A stretch of DNA of 64,000 bases, from positions 2,601,571 to 2,665,570 of the forward strand of contig NC_030991.1 in NCBI RefSeq assembly GCF_000149955.1, given 5' to 3'. Both the position numbers and the translations under genes were made by a program. Positions 9,646 to 20,824 of the stretch are shown in pieces; within the stretch, counting starts at the first letter, position 1, and every line of letters begins with the position of its first letter. Below the pieces are notes generated by a model, which was not told the DNA's origin, ran no database searches, and saw nothing but the letters and a program-made list of their open reading frames with translations. Origin of the DNA: Fusarium oxysporum f. sp. lycopersici 4287. Lineage: Eukaryota; Ascomycota; Sordariomycetes; Hypocreales; Nectriaceae.

Positions 9646-12161
9646 ATGGCCGCAGACGACTCGTACACGGCCGCAGACGAGCGTGCCCGTGCCGCCCGGA
9701 GGGCGGGCCTTCAGGCGAAGAAGGACGAACAGCCGGCGAACACGGCACGGAGTTATGCTGCGAAGCAGCGGGAGTGGAAGGCACGTTCCCCCGGCCGCCG
9801 CCCTCTCTTTTCCCCTTTGCCCTTGTCTCTTTTTTTTACGTAGAGTCCCATAGGCGGCTAATAGACGAGAACTTATAGGCCTGGTGCCGTACGCCTCGGG
9901 CTGCGGCAGACGGCTCACTTTATAGCTGGCCCGACGGCGAGCTCGTAACTCCAGACAAGCTAGCAGCGTGGCTCAAAGAGGATATCCTCTTACGACGCGT
10001 TGCCTCGCCGCAAAAGAAACCACGGGCACGGGGTGTCAAAGGAAAGGCTGTACAGTTACGGCGGCAGCTCGAACAGGAGCAGCTCGAGTCCGCGGCCCTG
10101 GCAGAGGCCGAAAGCCTAGCCGAAGCCCTAGAGGTCCCCCTGGCTGAGGCCGCCGAGCTGCTTGCGGACGACCGCGAGGGCTACGTGCCACCCACGGCCC
10201 TTGCGCCAGCTGCAGCAGACCTTGCCGAAGGATCTCTGCTTACGAGGGGCACTATCGACGCCTATATCGCGGCCGTTATCGAGCTCTGGCGGCTCCAGGT
10301 AGCCCACGGCAACGCAAACACGGAAAACCCCCGGGGCGCCGCCGTATGAGGCTTCCTTGAGCAACGCGGCCGGCAGCGGGGGAAGCACGACCGCGCCTCC
10401 TTTAAAGACCGCGGGACTGACGGGATCCAGGCCGGCTATTCACCCGACGAATGGCTCCGGGTCCAGGATCTCCTTCTCAGCGGGGCCGCATACATGCCGC
10501 AAAACCTCCGTACGCGAGTTGACCTCCTATTCGGCCACTACTACCTCTTACGGGGGAAAACCGCCGTAAGATGGAGCTTGCAGACCTGTCTCTACTCGAC
10601 TATCCGTCTTCAGAAGGCCCGAGCCCCTGTGGCTGCCTCGTTACCCTTTTGCAAGACGGTAAGCTAAACAAGACGGCAAAGAAAGAGTTCATGGGTGCCC
10701 TCCGGCATAAGGACCCCTTGTTCTGTACGCAAGGGGCCTTAGCACAGCTCTTCTTCTGGCGCTGGCACGTTGCCGGCGAGCCGTCCCCGTCCTTCCGGCG
10801 CCGCCAGGACTGGTATCGGATCAAGGTTCTTGTCGGACGGGACCGCGAGCAGGAGCTCTCGTACCCGACGCAGCTACAAGAGACCTGGCGTATCTTCGGT
10901 GCTGCTGGCCTTATGGCGTCAAAGAAGACGCACCTCCCGCGCAGGGTAGGCGCCCAGGACGCGGAGACCCACGGCACGTCGCTCGCCCAGATCTCGCAGG
11001 CCGGCCGCTGGAACCAGAGCGTGCTCTGCCAGGCCTATCTTACGCGTCTACCGCGCCAGTTCATGCGTATTGTTGCCGGCTTCTCGGCGTCACCCGGGAC
11101 TACTTCCTCGCGCGTGCGGCCACGAGCCCCCGTACGTCTTACAAAAGCAGCTCTGGCCGTGGATCGAGGAGTGGGAGCCTCGCTTTGAGGCTCGCGCGCG
11201 CCGGCAATGCTGGGCAGAAGGTGGCCTCGACGACGACGACCTAGCCGCCGACGGCTTCCTTAAGCTTATGCGGCGCCTGCGCATAGTACTGTTACAGGAC
11301 CTGGCTGTATTGCAGCCTCGCTATCCGTCGCTACCCTTCTTCGCCTACGCCCCTTTTAACGGGCCCGAATGGGATGAGTTCGCCGTCGCCGTTCGCTCTG
11401 ACGCGGTAGGGGCTACGGAGCCGTTAAGCCTGCTCGTACAATGCGCGCTGCCAGAGCTTAGCGGTGTGTTAGAGAGCACACGCGAGGCCGTCTTACAGAA
11501 TAGCCAGCGGCTGGCCATCCGGCTAGAGGCCCAGCTAGAAGGAATTCAGGACGGCCTCGATGCCCTCCTCCAAGGCAAGGTCCCTGTCACCTTTACCGGC
11601 CACTTTGGAGCCGGGCCAGCAGTGTCGCTGGCGCCGGCGCCGGCGCCGTCGACAGCCCCTACCTTGAACTTCAATACGGCTCCGGCTCCGGCTCCAGAGC
11701 CTCCAGTACCAGGTATGCCCGTCGTTGCAGCCCTGGCTAAGGTCTTTACAGTGCGGGATGTCTGGAAGGAATGGGAGGAAGGGATTGCAGGTCAGCCGGC
11801 CGTACGGGTGCTAGAAGAGACGTGGGGAAGCCGCTGGCGCCCGGGGAACGGGATCAGGGTGCAGTTCTGTCGCCGGAAGGTGATCTGGGACGAGCTCTTG
11901 GCCCGCACGGCGTCCGGCAAGAGCGAGGAGGAGGCAGTTGCAGAGCTAGAGCTCTTACGCGCCGGCCAGAGCTTGAATCGGCTCATCGACGAGCTCAAAC
12001 AGCGCCGCCGGCGGGGCCAGGGCCAGGGCCGGATACGGGTACAGGTAGGGACCCCCGTGCCCGATGACCCAGGCCCGGGACCAAGGCCGACTCGGGGCCA
12101 GGGCCATCGGGGGCGCTGGGCTCGGCTAGGGAGAAGGCGGACTGCCCCTCGTCGACAGTAA
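9646..12161 (+). pseudogene. Crypton tyrosine recombinase with GCR1_C-like domain
   Basis: Exon 1 is 9646-9780 (MAADDSYTAADERARAAR, then NTARSYAAKQREWKA). An intron at 9781-9878 with a GC donor (GCACGT) and TATAG acceptor joins it to AWCRTPRAAADGSLYSWPDG. The frame is then broken by TGA at 10347-10349 (arginine CGA expected) and by apparent single-base losses in G and C runs at 10552-10556, 11096-11098 and 11127-11131. Recombinase landmarks are RRKMELADLSLLDYP, RHKDPLFCTQGALAQLFFWR, ISQAGRWNQS and AYLTRLPRQFM. A proline/alanine linker leads to a GCR1_C-like DNA-binding domain at about 11745-11925 (VRDVWKEWEEG, WGSRWRPGNGIRVQFCRR). The tail is basic (RRRGQGQGRIR). Inactive as read; family assignment is good. 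Confidence 0.8.
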
Positions 12162-12250
12162 GCTGGCCATCAGGTAGGATCTTTATATATTTATAGCGGT
12201 AACTAGTCTGTATCCAGTTATCTATCTAGAAGGCATATTCTTTTATTAAT

Positions 12251-12252
<2 letters not shown>

Positions 12253-12286
<34 letters not shown>

Positions 12287-12505
12287 ATTAAGGAGCAGCA
12301 GGATTAGCGCATTGCTATGTCGTAGTCCTTGCAGCAAAGCCTGGCCCCCCAGCCGCTGCACATGCAAATATCTCAGCGCCCGCTCATCTATACAACGTCG
12401 CTCTTGAACCAAACGGACCGCCAGAGCGTAGCAGTCCTCCGGCCCTGAAATTGCATCGATTTGGCTCCTAACCGTCGAGATATTCGCGTGCGCGGCGCCG
12501 GGCAC
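12253..12505 (-). other. Short minus-strand reading frame ending at a run of about 30 A
   Basis: On the minus strand a frame from an ATG at 12505 to TAA at 12281 encodes 74 residues (ANISTVRSQIDAISGPED, then YALAVRLVQERRCIDERALR). A run of about 30 A follows immediately (T on the plus strand, 12253-12282). It lies within the 3' part of the Crypton insertion. It may be Crypton 3' sequence, a second small gene or a retroposed transcript. I recognise no family and no duplicated flanks were found. Confidence 0.25.
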
Positions 12506-12596
12506 TTATCAGATGGTAGTTGTGTAATCACATACGATTTCCCGAAATTACTCCGCAAAACGACCCCACGATAAGTTCTGCTTATCATGTACGTTA

Positions 12597-12680
12597 TGGT
12601 GTTTTTAGAAGTAATCTTATTATCTAGGTGATAAAAAGTGGCTCACCTGCTTATCTGGCTCACCCGCTTATCAAACACGT
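12597..12680 (+). repeat. Right terminal repeat of P5
   Basis: This stretch continues the P5 3' untranslated region after the P4 target TA and ends at TA 12681-12682. Read from the right end inward it is ACGTGTTTGATAAGC, then GGGTGAGCC and AGGTGAGCC separated by AGATAAGC. That is the same architecture as P4 with a different 9-mer. Comparable 3' sequence (GTTTTAATTGATT upstream, AAAAAGTGG before the 9-mers) confirms it belongs to the fragment at 6945-7588. Confidence 0.8.
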
Positions 12681-12682
12681 TA

Positions 12683-13311
12683 ATTGCTTTCCGAACCATA
12701 TATATACCAATGACGTATGTTACCCTATACGAAATAATCCAAATATGCTGGACCAAACAAAACCACACATTCGGGCCATGAATGGCGCGGACACACAGAA
12801 CATACACTGCCGATATTATAGAAAAGCCATTGGTATATTTTACGATTGATATGTCGAGCCTTTGTTAATCCCTGGGATATAAGGGTCCAAATTAGAAGTA
12901 TAAACTATCAATTGGCTAATTCGCAGGTTTTGCCCCGATCTCTTGTGGGCGCTAGGTAGGAACTCATCTAAAAGTATAATAACTAAGAACTTGCTTGACA
13001 GTAACCTTAAGCTCCCATGTTAAGACTTGCTTCCTTTCATACCGTCCTCGTCTAAACTGATCATAAGACTACGCGGAAGAGGTCAGTCATGGACGGAGCT
13101 AAGCTTTAGGCAGCATACTCACATCTTGGTCGGTGGCACGATCTTTGCTTAGGCTGGAAGGAGGGGTATTATTCACCATGACTGACAGGGGTTATTTATT
13201 TCACACGGTTAGAACCATGACAAGTTCAGTGTGCTCTGCGCTGCAACATACATTTCATCAGAGACTTCTGTTGCGGAAAGGAAGAAGCGAATAAAAACCG
13301 AATCTTCACAA
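12683..13311. other. Intergenic host DNA
   Basis: No gene, RNA or repeat is recognised in this 629-bp stretch between the nested elements and the 3' end of the F-box gene. It has ordinary base composition and is probably the F-box 3' flank. Confidence 0.5.
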
Positions 13312-14673
13312 TCATGTGCCATTTTCCGTGCGCCTGAACCTCCCCCATTCTGGGATCCAAGAATTGTCGATCGGCGTTCGTGGTGAGATATAGTAAGTAA
13401 TAGAAGTCCTAACACTCTCCCCTTCTCGGTCCAGCCTTTCAGTAGCGGATGCGGAAGGAAAACCTATTCGAGACTTTCCGCCACCGGCAAAAAAAATCAT
13501 TTTCTCGACATAATGCCTATCATATAAAGTCTCATATAAAGTGTCAAAATGTAGCTTCGTCATACTTGCCGCCCTGCTGGTACAGTAATCGAAGGTTGAC
13601 CGAAATGTTCCTGTACATAGTATCACCTTCTCGAGTGATAGCTCACGGACTCGTGTCCGCTGAATAAATCCAAGCAGATCCGTCTCTTTGGCAGAAACCC
13701 CAGAAAACTTGCAACGCTTTAGGATGGGCAGCCTATCAAGTTCGACTATGCGCTGTAGAATGGTTTCGTAGTAGAAATGACCGACTAAGGCCGAATAACC
13801 CATTGGGATCCGAAGATAATCTATTTCCAAGTTTTCAAGTTGGTTGCATAGCCGAAGCAGTCCTGAAAGGCCGACAAAGTCGTTTTCATCTCCAGCTTCT
13901 GCTTGTACCTCAGCCGCATCCTTCTTGGAGGATCGCCCCACGTCCTGTTTGTTCTCTTGTAGAGCTCTACGAAACGCGAAAACCCGAGTGGAGAGGCTTA
14001 TTGATAATGACCTTAGGGTTGCCAAAGTCTTGGCAAAACCGGAGTCATTCCAGTCGATTGCATTGATTTGATCGCACACCAAGCTAGAACAATGCATGTC
14101 CGGTTCGCTGAAGATGTTGAGGCTGTCAATGCGCAAGCTGCTCGCGGCTAATGCAGATACAACTGTATCAAACGTGTGCATTGTGCATAGCCACACACTC
14201 TTCTGCAAGGGGACTAAAGGCCCTGAATCGGCACGTAAGGTCATTTCTTCGCCGTTACGGACAATGGCTACTCGTAGCGTAAGCAACCGAAGACTTCCGT
14301 TCTTGCTGTATTTTGCAAGCCCGTTGAATGCTTGGCTAAGTAGATTGACTTGCATCCTCCGTGTTTCTTCTTTTTGCCAATAATTTTCCTTCCGTGGTTT
14401 CCGGCTTTCGCATTCCTTGACAATACCTACAAGATATAGGTACTGGATTAGACATCGAAGACCCCCAGCTTGAATACCCTCAGCGAATGTCCGTAGAGCA
14501 TCAACCGTGACATTGACATGTTTCGAACGAAAGAACGTCCTGAAACGATACTGTGAGGATTTCAAGGCAAGTGATTTGCAGGTAAGGCGAAGATTGCGAA
14601 TATCGTCGAAGTCTAGCAGCTGAGCAATGCATTCGACAACGGGTTCTGGACAGCTTTCCAGACCTAAAGGCAT
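13312..14673 (-). CDS. F-box-like domain protein
   Basis: The frame encodes about 453 residues from the ATG at 14673, chosen because the F-box begins directly after it (PEPVVECIAQLLDFDDIRNL, then LRLTCKSLALKSS). F-box proteins bring targets to SCF ubiquitin ligases through Skp1; fungi have many lineage-specific ones with no known target. The rest has leucine-rich spacing (LSGLLRLCNQLENLEIDYLR, VRELSLEKVILCTGTFRS) typical of this group, and a charged insert (RSSKKDAAEVQAEAGDEND). An upstream in-frame extension to 14811 is open but lacks domain content. No introns are needed. It is a stand-alone host gene flanked by transposon blocks. Confidence 0.8.
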   Translation of the reverse strand: MPLGLESCPEPVVECIAQLLDFDDIRNLRLTCKSLALKSSQYRFRTFFRSKHVNVTVDALRTFAEGIQAGGLRCLIQYLYLVGIVKECESRKPRKENYWQKEETRRMQVNLLSQAFNGLAKYSKNGSLRLLTLRVAIVRNGEEMTLRADSGPLVPLQKSVWLCTMHTFDTVVSALAASSLRIDSLNIFSEPDMHCSSLVCDQINAIDWNDSGFAKTLATLRSLSISLSTRVFAFRRALQENKQDVGRSSKKDAAEVQAEAGDENDFVGLSGLLRLCNQLENLEIDYLRIPMGYSALVGHFYYETILQRIVELDRLPILKRCKFSGVSAKETDLLGFIQRTRVRELSLEKVILCTGTFRSTFDYCTSRAASMTKLHFDTLYETLYDRHYVEKMIFFAGGGKSRIGFPSASATERLDREGESVRTSITYYISPRTPIDNSWIPEWGRFRRTENGT

Positions 14674-15538
14674 GTTGTATATGAAGAGTAAACAAGGATA
14701 TGTGTGAACGAGGCCGTTTGTTCCTCTTTGGTGTTTAAGATGGGTATCTTGATTTGTATAAAACGGAACGATATATCCAGAGTTAGGTGCACTAAGGTGG
14801 CAAAATGGCATGGCCTCGACGCTTATTGGGAACCATTGAAGAATAGGTATGACGAAATAGTAGTTGATCAGACAGCTATCCTCTCACCTAGCTGTTGGTC
14901 TTGCTTGAGTGGATTATGTCACTATTTCGCCCATAGCAATCACCTAATGTCCTTTAGATAACCTCAGTCGGCACGACTCACTGCTAGCCATGAGGGAAGG
15001 TTTACACCATTGGGTCTAAAGCCTATAATGGCGTGATGGCAATTGCGGGGTAAGACCGCGGTCAGGAGACAATGTCTCTAGGTGTCAACTGAGTCGTCTT
15101 GGATCAGATCATAAATTGTAAAGTTGATAAGGAAACACGTCATTGTTACAATGCCAAAAACTCTGTCTAGAAGGAAGTCAGATCACTTACACAACACTAC
15201 TGTTCCCACATGGGTATTACTGGCGCTGCATTTAGAGGCACCCTTCACTTCAATCATTGCATCAGATCATGCCGAATCATGTTGAGCTTACAACACATTG
15301 ACAATGAGCAAATCCTTTCTATAGAGCCACGGAGCGTCCTCTCCAGTCAGATGTAAAGACTTTGCCTTCTTTAATGCTATATATACCCCCAGCAGCTGAC
15401 TTTCAGAACGATGAGCTATAATGACTTCCCATGTATCCCTGCAGATCACTAGTTTCTCAACAAGCACGCAAAACAATAGGCGGTTTACTTACCAACAAAC
15501 GCATCTTTCCACATTCCATTGCCAACAAAGTACGCACG
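14674..15538. promoter_or_regulatory. Divergent intergenic region between F-box and heat-shock genes, with TATA box
   Basis: The two genes diverge from this 865-bp region. TATATATA at 15379-15386, about 150 bp upstream of the small heat-shock ATG, is a good core-promoter candidate. TCTAGAAGGAAGTC near 15168 has GAA units resembling a partial heat-shock element, but the spacing is imperfect. Nothing else is recognised. Confidence 0.4.
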
Positions 15539-16105
15539 ATGGCTCTTTTCCCTCGCAGCCTTTATAATTCTGATTCCCCCTTTCACCCAATCTTCCGACT
15601 TCTCGAAGATTACGACACATACTCCCGAAAAGATCAGAATACTCATAACACTGGAATGATCCACTGGCAGCCCAGGTTTGATATTTGCGAGACGCCTCGG
15701 GCTTACGAACTCCATGGGGAACTTCCTGGTATTAACAAGAAGGAGGTGCAGCTCGAGTTTACTGAGCCGCAGACACTGGTCATCCGTGGAAAGTCCGAGC
15801 GAACCTATACCTCAGGGAACCCTCCTGCAGGTTTTGTCGAAGGCCCATCTGCGCATGGAGCTATTAAAGGCGATGGCGACGACCACAATAAATCGCAGCC
15901 TCAACAGCCAGAAAAGGGCGACAAACATGGCGAAAAGACGAAGTATTGGATTGCTGAGCGCAGCATCGGCGAGTTCTCCCGCACCTTCACCTTCCCATCT
16001 CCTGTGGATCAGGATAGTGTCAGCGCCGGCTTTCAAGACGGGATCCTGAGTATTATTGTCCCGAAGGTCAAGAAACATGAGTCCCGCCGCATCCATATTG
16101 ATTGA
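15539..16105 (+). CDS. Small heat-shock protein (HSP20/alpha-crystallin, HSP30-like)
   Basis: From ATG 15539 the product is 188 residues. An in-frame upstream start at 15431 is possible but would add 36 residues without family support. The N-terminus has the conserved fungal pattern MALFPRSLYNSDSPFHPIFR. The alpha-crystallin domain starts at WQPRFDICETPRAYELHGEL, continues with PGINKKEVQLEF and LVIRGKSER, is split by a glycine/histidine-rich insert of about 45 residues, and ends with ERSIGEFSRTFTFPSPVD and FQDGILSIIVPK. The insert between beta strands is typical of fungal HSP30. It acts as an ATP-independent chaperone that holds unfolding proteins. The TATA box and partial heat-shock element upstream suggest stress induction, which is inferred. 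No introns. Confidence 0.93.
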   Translation: MALFPRSLYNSDSPFHPIFRLLEDYDTYSRKDQNTHNTGMIHWQPRFDICETPRAYELHGELPGINKKEVQLEFTEPQTLVIRGKSERTYTSGNPPAGFVEGPSAHGAIKGDGDDHNKSQPQQPEKGDKHGEKTKYWIAERSIGEFSRTFTFPSPVDQDSVSAGFQDGILSIIVPKVKKHESRRIHID

Positions 16106-16672
16106 ACCTAACCGCGAGGCCAGCAAATACGGCGGCGTGCTTGAGCTTTCACTGATCGTAACTTGTCTTATCATTCTCATTTTCCTTGGAGGCTGCTTTT
16201 GTATATCTATAATATAATTCGGTCCCTATCTTCTCTCATTTATTAAAAATACACGCTCTCTGCAACTTCCATAGTAAGATCTACAAGATAGTCCTGTTCA
16301 CAACCACCTCTAGCCTCCCAAGAACGTCTTATGTGACTCTTCGACTGATTGAGTGCTTTTTACTGTCCGGAGTAGTGCTGCGAGGACCTTGTCAGATTAT
16401 GATGTTGTGGTTGTAGAATTGTAAGGAAGTTTCAGTTGTTTGGCAAAGTTAAGAGAGGCTGGTCGTACTGCATGCGTAGTATGGTAGCATTAAGTTATTT
16501 ATTTATAAGACTAATATAAATAATATAACTTAAATCTCTGCACAAGTATTAACAGATTTAACCATGTAAAACATCGGACACGTTGTGACATATCACGACG
16601 CGTTATAACGCCTAAACCCAAATGTCTCCTCCTTTACTCGATTCATATGGTCGGTGAACCTTCAACTTCGAG
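16106..16672. other. Intergenic, 3' flank of heat-shock gene and left edge of hAT-1
   Basis: An AT-rich stretch near 16495-16540 is seen. The left terminal repeat of the following hAT element should lie here, but I could not place it. No gene is recognised. Confidence 0.4.
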
Positions 16673-18864
16673 ATGGCGGACATACCTCTTGACCCTGAAC
16701 TACCGACCAACCACGAGGGACAAGCCGAGGTCCCTCGGCGTTCTCGGAATCCAGACACCACGACGTCCGCCAGCCTTCTACTTTGGCACCGACAAGTGAT
16801 GAGGAGCGGAGAATCTTCCGCGTCTGGAAGGGACTCACGCTGGCCGAGCGCAGCAAATATACCATATCATGGGTATGGAACTATGGGGTCGAGATTCAAT
16901 CCAAAACTTCCCGACTATGGATCTGTATGCCATGTGTGCGCCAGAAGACCCCCACGCTACAGTCATACGAATCCAAAGGCACCCAAAACGCTGAACTCCA
17001 CCTCTGGAATGCTCACGGCTACTGGGATCCATCAGGACGACGTTCAACACCGCCAGAGAAGAAAGGAGGCAAGAGGGTTCTTGCTTCTATTTCGGACTTC
17101 ATGAACCTGAAACGTTTCGATCTAAAGGAGCAAGCGCTGGCCAACAGCTTGATCAAACGATTTGATCCAGGAGAGTTCCAGAAGCTCATTGTCAACTGGA
17201 GAGTCGAAAGCCAGCAATCGTTCAAGCCGGTTGAACACCCTCGATTGCAACAGATTTTGGAATACCTCAATCCGGCGGTCAAGGTTACGAGTGCGCACAT
17301 CACGGCGAAGACTGTGCACACACTGGCGGTTCAACAATTCGAGCGATGTCATAGCACGGTCCAACAGGTCTTAAAGAGGTCGCCGAGTCAGATCCATATT
17401 GCCTTTAACGGCGCAAGGACTAGGAATCGTCACGCGTTACATGGCGTGGCGGCTGTCTTCAGAGACACAGAGAATCAGCTCCAAAAAGTTGTGCTCGGCA
17501 TTCCGGAGCTGGTAGAAAGACATACTGGCGAGAACACTGGCGCCGAGATCCTCGAGATCATTAAGTCGTTTAGCATCGAGGACAAGGTCGGTTACTTCAC
17601 TGTCGATAATGCAGCAAACAATGAAACGGCAATGTCAGAGATAGCAGAAGAGCTGAAGTTCGACCCGGTTCAACGACGAGTTCTATGCATGGGACACATC
17701 CTTAACATTGTTGTTAAATCCATTCTCTTCGGAAAGGATGCTGATACGTTTGAGAAATCTCTCGTCAAGGAGCCTTTGACGAGAGCAGCCCGTAACCAGT
17801 GGATGCGGAAGGGTCTTGTCGGGAAAGCGCATAACTTCGTCGTTTGGGCCCATAGGGCCGACTTACTGACTCAGTTGCTTCATCAACTGCAACGAGTCTC
17901 ACTTGCAGCTTCTGGCGAGCCTGAAAGTGGAAAGCAACAGCCAGTTGACGTTGTTCTTGATAACGATACTAGATGGTTGTCCCAATACTACATGATAAAA
18001 CGAATGCTTCGCTTGCAGCCCGTCTACGAAGAATCCATCGCCAAAGCCAAGAGGCTATTCCGAGACGCTCGGAAAGGTGAGAGAGGACAGAATCCTCCTC
18101 CCTGCCTCGAGGAGTCGAGCTTCATCAACGAGAACGATTGAGCGGTGCTGGGGGCATTTGATGAGATACTCTCTGATTTCCACGTCGCTATGCAAGTACT
18201 TCATGGAGACGGGAAGTCTCGATATCGATCGTCTGGAGTTAGGGAAGCTTTTGGTTCCATGACTGATGTGCTGGAGGCGTTCGAATTCCTGCTTGGGAGG
18301 CTCGAGGACGCAAAATCGCGTATTGAGAGGCATCCTGCGCCGGAGCAATTCTGTGTCAATATCAACCTTGGCTGGAAGAAGCTCGATAAATATTACAATA
18401 CGTTGAGGGACTCGCCAGCATCCTACGCCGCCGCCGCCTTGCACCCTAGCCTACGATGGGACTATTTCGACGAGGTTTGGGGTCAACAGCATCCGGGTTG
18501 GGTCAATGAGGCGAAGGAAATCGTGCAACGTCTATGGGATACGGAATACATAGACCTACAGATCACAGTCACCTCTCTTGAAGGTTCGGTTGTGAAGAGG
18601 CGAAAGACAACTTTGTCCTCTTTTGATCGGTATCGCAACCGATACCGTCAAAGCCAACCCTCCGCTGCTCAAGCGGATGAATATATCCGCTGGCAGGCCA
18701 TTGTGTCTGGGAGCGACAAGGACGTCGCAGACCCAGTTGGGTACTGGGTGCTCAAGAGGTTTGAGTATCCAAGGCTATCTCGAATGGCTCTTGACGTCAT
18801 GACAGTGCCGGCCATGAGCTCGGAGTGCGAGAGACTGTTCTCCGCCACCGGGTTGATGGATTGA
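16673..18864 (+). pseudogene. hAT-1 transposase, truncated at the C-terminus
   Basis: The probable start is ATG 16673 (MADIPLDPELPTNHEGQAEV); a frameshift near 16770 leads into TLAPTSDEERRIFRVW. A BED-type zinc finger follows (WICMPCVRQK, then HLWNAHGY). The catalytic core shows HIAFNGARTRNRHALHGVAA, KVGYFTVDNAANNETAM and RRVLCMGHILNIVVKSILF. An in-frame TGA at 18139-18141 separates the two halves. The dimerisation region has GYWVLKRFEYPRLSRMALDV and SSECERLFSATG, then stops, losing the last 60 or so residues. It abuts hAT-2 tail to tail at about 18865. This is a Restless-like fungal hAT pseudogene. Confidence 0.85.
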
Positions 18865-20824
18865 TTCCCTACCCTGGACTCGGGGTCATTAGAACCAGGG
18901 GGCACAGACAATATGTCGATGGCCATGCGACTGAGACACGGATATGTCCGAACCTGATCCGTCTGACACCACCAGACCAGAGGAGAGCCTTCGATCTTTA
19001 TAGGCTGGTTGTGGATAAAGTTTTCGAAGTCATCTACGTCCCTGGTTATGTCTTCGGCGACCATAATCTTGTTCAGAAGCGGATCAAGTTCGTTTGAGTC
19101 CCCTTGCTGCGACCTAGACGCTTCGCTCAGCGCCTGGGCAGGTCCGAGGGCGGGCGCCATCTTGTATTCTTCCTCCCATATCGAAAGTGCGTCCCTAATG
19201 GCAGCCTCGGCCCATTCTCCCTTCCAGTTTATTTCAAGGTATCGTGCTCGCTTCGACGGATCAAGGAGAAGGGCAGTTGCGTAGATAGGAAACTCCCCAG
19301 ACAAAGCATGGTACTTATCGAGTACGAACCAGCCCATACCAATAGAGTGCAACATGAGAGATATCATTTGTCTCCTAGGCTTCATAGAGCTCCTAGCCAG
19401 AGGATCAGAAACTGGTTGGTTGAGTTAGGTGAAAGCTGAGATGATACCTTCTTCTGCTCGTAGTGGCGAAGTAATATATCCTTGATCATGAGGTTTTGTG
19501 AGAGCGTCGCCGTCACACCTTGAGCCCACAAGGTCGTAGACGATAATGGTTGTAGAAACACGTGCGTTTTCTCCAGGTGGTCCCAATCAGAAGAGGTGAG
19601 AATATTGTCACCTAGAGCTTTGTCGTAGTCAAGTAGGAACTGCTTTGCTGCTTTTTCCTTATCAGATTGACGATCATCCTGTGCCATGAATTTCAGCGCG
19701 TATCGTTATGAATACCGAGCCGTAATTGATGCGATCATCCCATGCATCACTGTGGATAGGTGAGTTACGTAGCCACAGCCCGATCCGGTGCAGTTTGCGC
19801 AGCGCTGGCACCATAATCCAGCCCCCCCTTCTGGTGTTGTCTGGCTTATTATCTGATCTCGGTGGAGGATTTACCTTCTGAATGGGAGCTAATTTGCATG
19901 CAACGCCGCCAGGATGCTCTGTCTGAGCATTTATATGATCTGGGTGGTTTGTCGTATTACCACCAGACGCGTCGTTTAGGATGAAGTTGTACGGTTCGTA
20001 GAGCTTATTCCCAGTGATATCGCCAGCAGCATCGAGGGCGACTTGAAGTGCTTCTCGTGAAGACGCGAAAAGAAAGGCTCGAAGGGATAAGTTGATAACA
20101 TCAAGGATACATCGGATATGGTGCCGTTTTGGATCCCAGTTGATCTGCTATAAATTAGACGGCTAGATAGGAGAACGAAGCTGGAGTACGACGCACATTG
20201 CGGTCCTGCATAAACCCGGTTGATAAGTGCTGCAAACATGTTTCGTTTGATGCCGCATTATCACCCGTATGACAGCCGAGCTGATTCGCGATATCGTAAA
20301 TATCAAGTGTTGAGAAGATAATCAGAGACTGATGTTCACCGGAATGGCTGTGTCGAATCTCTGGTAGACTCAGAAGCTCTCGTCTGGGTTGGTAATCTTC
20401 GTCAACCCATCGTGCACATACTGCTAGCACACCATGGCGGTGCGGCGATGTCCAGAGATCAGATGAGATGTGGATCTTTAAAACGGCGCTTCGTAACTTA
20501 GCCTTTAACTCGACTGATAAAGGCTAAAATTTGCAGTAATATGACGCATCGCTTCATAGCTCGATGTCAGTATGAGGTCCTCAATTGCCGGATTACAGGA
20601 CAGCATGATGTCCTGCATCTCATCCCATGTAACTGCCGAAAAGGGAAGGCGAAGATGTGTGAGAAGGCCAACCATGCTCTCAGTATATCGCTGAGGATTG
20701 AACACTTTGCGGAGGGCCGATTCTGATGGCGTTGCTGTATAATAATTATCGGGCCTAGTTTGCGTTAATGGAGGTCCCATGTCCGATGATCGTTCGAGTA
20801 CTGTATTGTCTGAAGAGTTGATTA

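Larger units (their letters stand above)
9467..12586 (+). mobile_element. Crypton-type tyrosine-recombinase element
   Basis: A 3.1-kb GC-rich insertion splits the right terminal repeat of P4. It is bounded by the 7-bp direct repeat GCTTATC (9460-9466 and 12580-12586) and has no terminal inverted repeats. This fits Cryptons, which integrate by tyrosine recombinase at short matching sequences. The encoded protein has the recombinase core and a C-terminal GCR1_C-like domain. Several GATAAG/CTTATC words lie near both ends (9571-9600, 12508-12515, 12570-12586) and might be recombinase sites. GC content and codon choice differ sharply from the AT-rich P4/P5 sequence. Confidence 0.8.
7611..12594 (+). 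mobile_element. P4: Pogo-type element with iterated terminal repeat, inserted in P5 and interrupted by a Crypton
   Basis: P4 is flanked by TA at 7609-7610 and 12595-12596. The left end reads ACGTACATGATAAGC followed by two copies of the 9-mer ATGTGAACC in a 17-bp period. The right end shows the same 9-mers in reverse (GGTTCACAT), then GCTTATC at 9460-9466. The terminal ATGTACGT is displaced to 12587-12594 by the Crypton. Without the Crypton the element is about 1.9 kb with one transposase gene. Confidence 0.88.

Noticed and set aside
12253..12282. Poly(A) tail of a complete retroelement
   Set aside because: No reverse transcriptase, promoter boxes or target duplication are associated with it.
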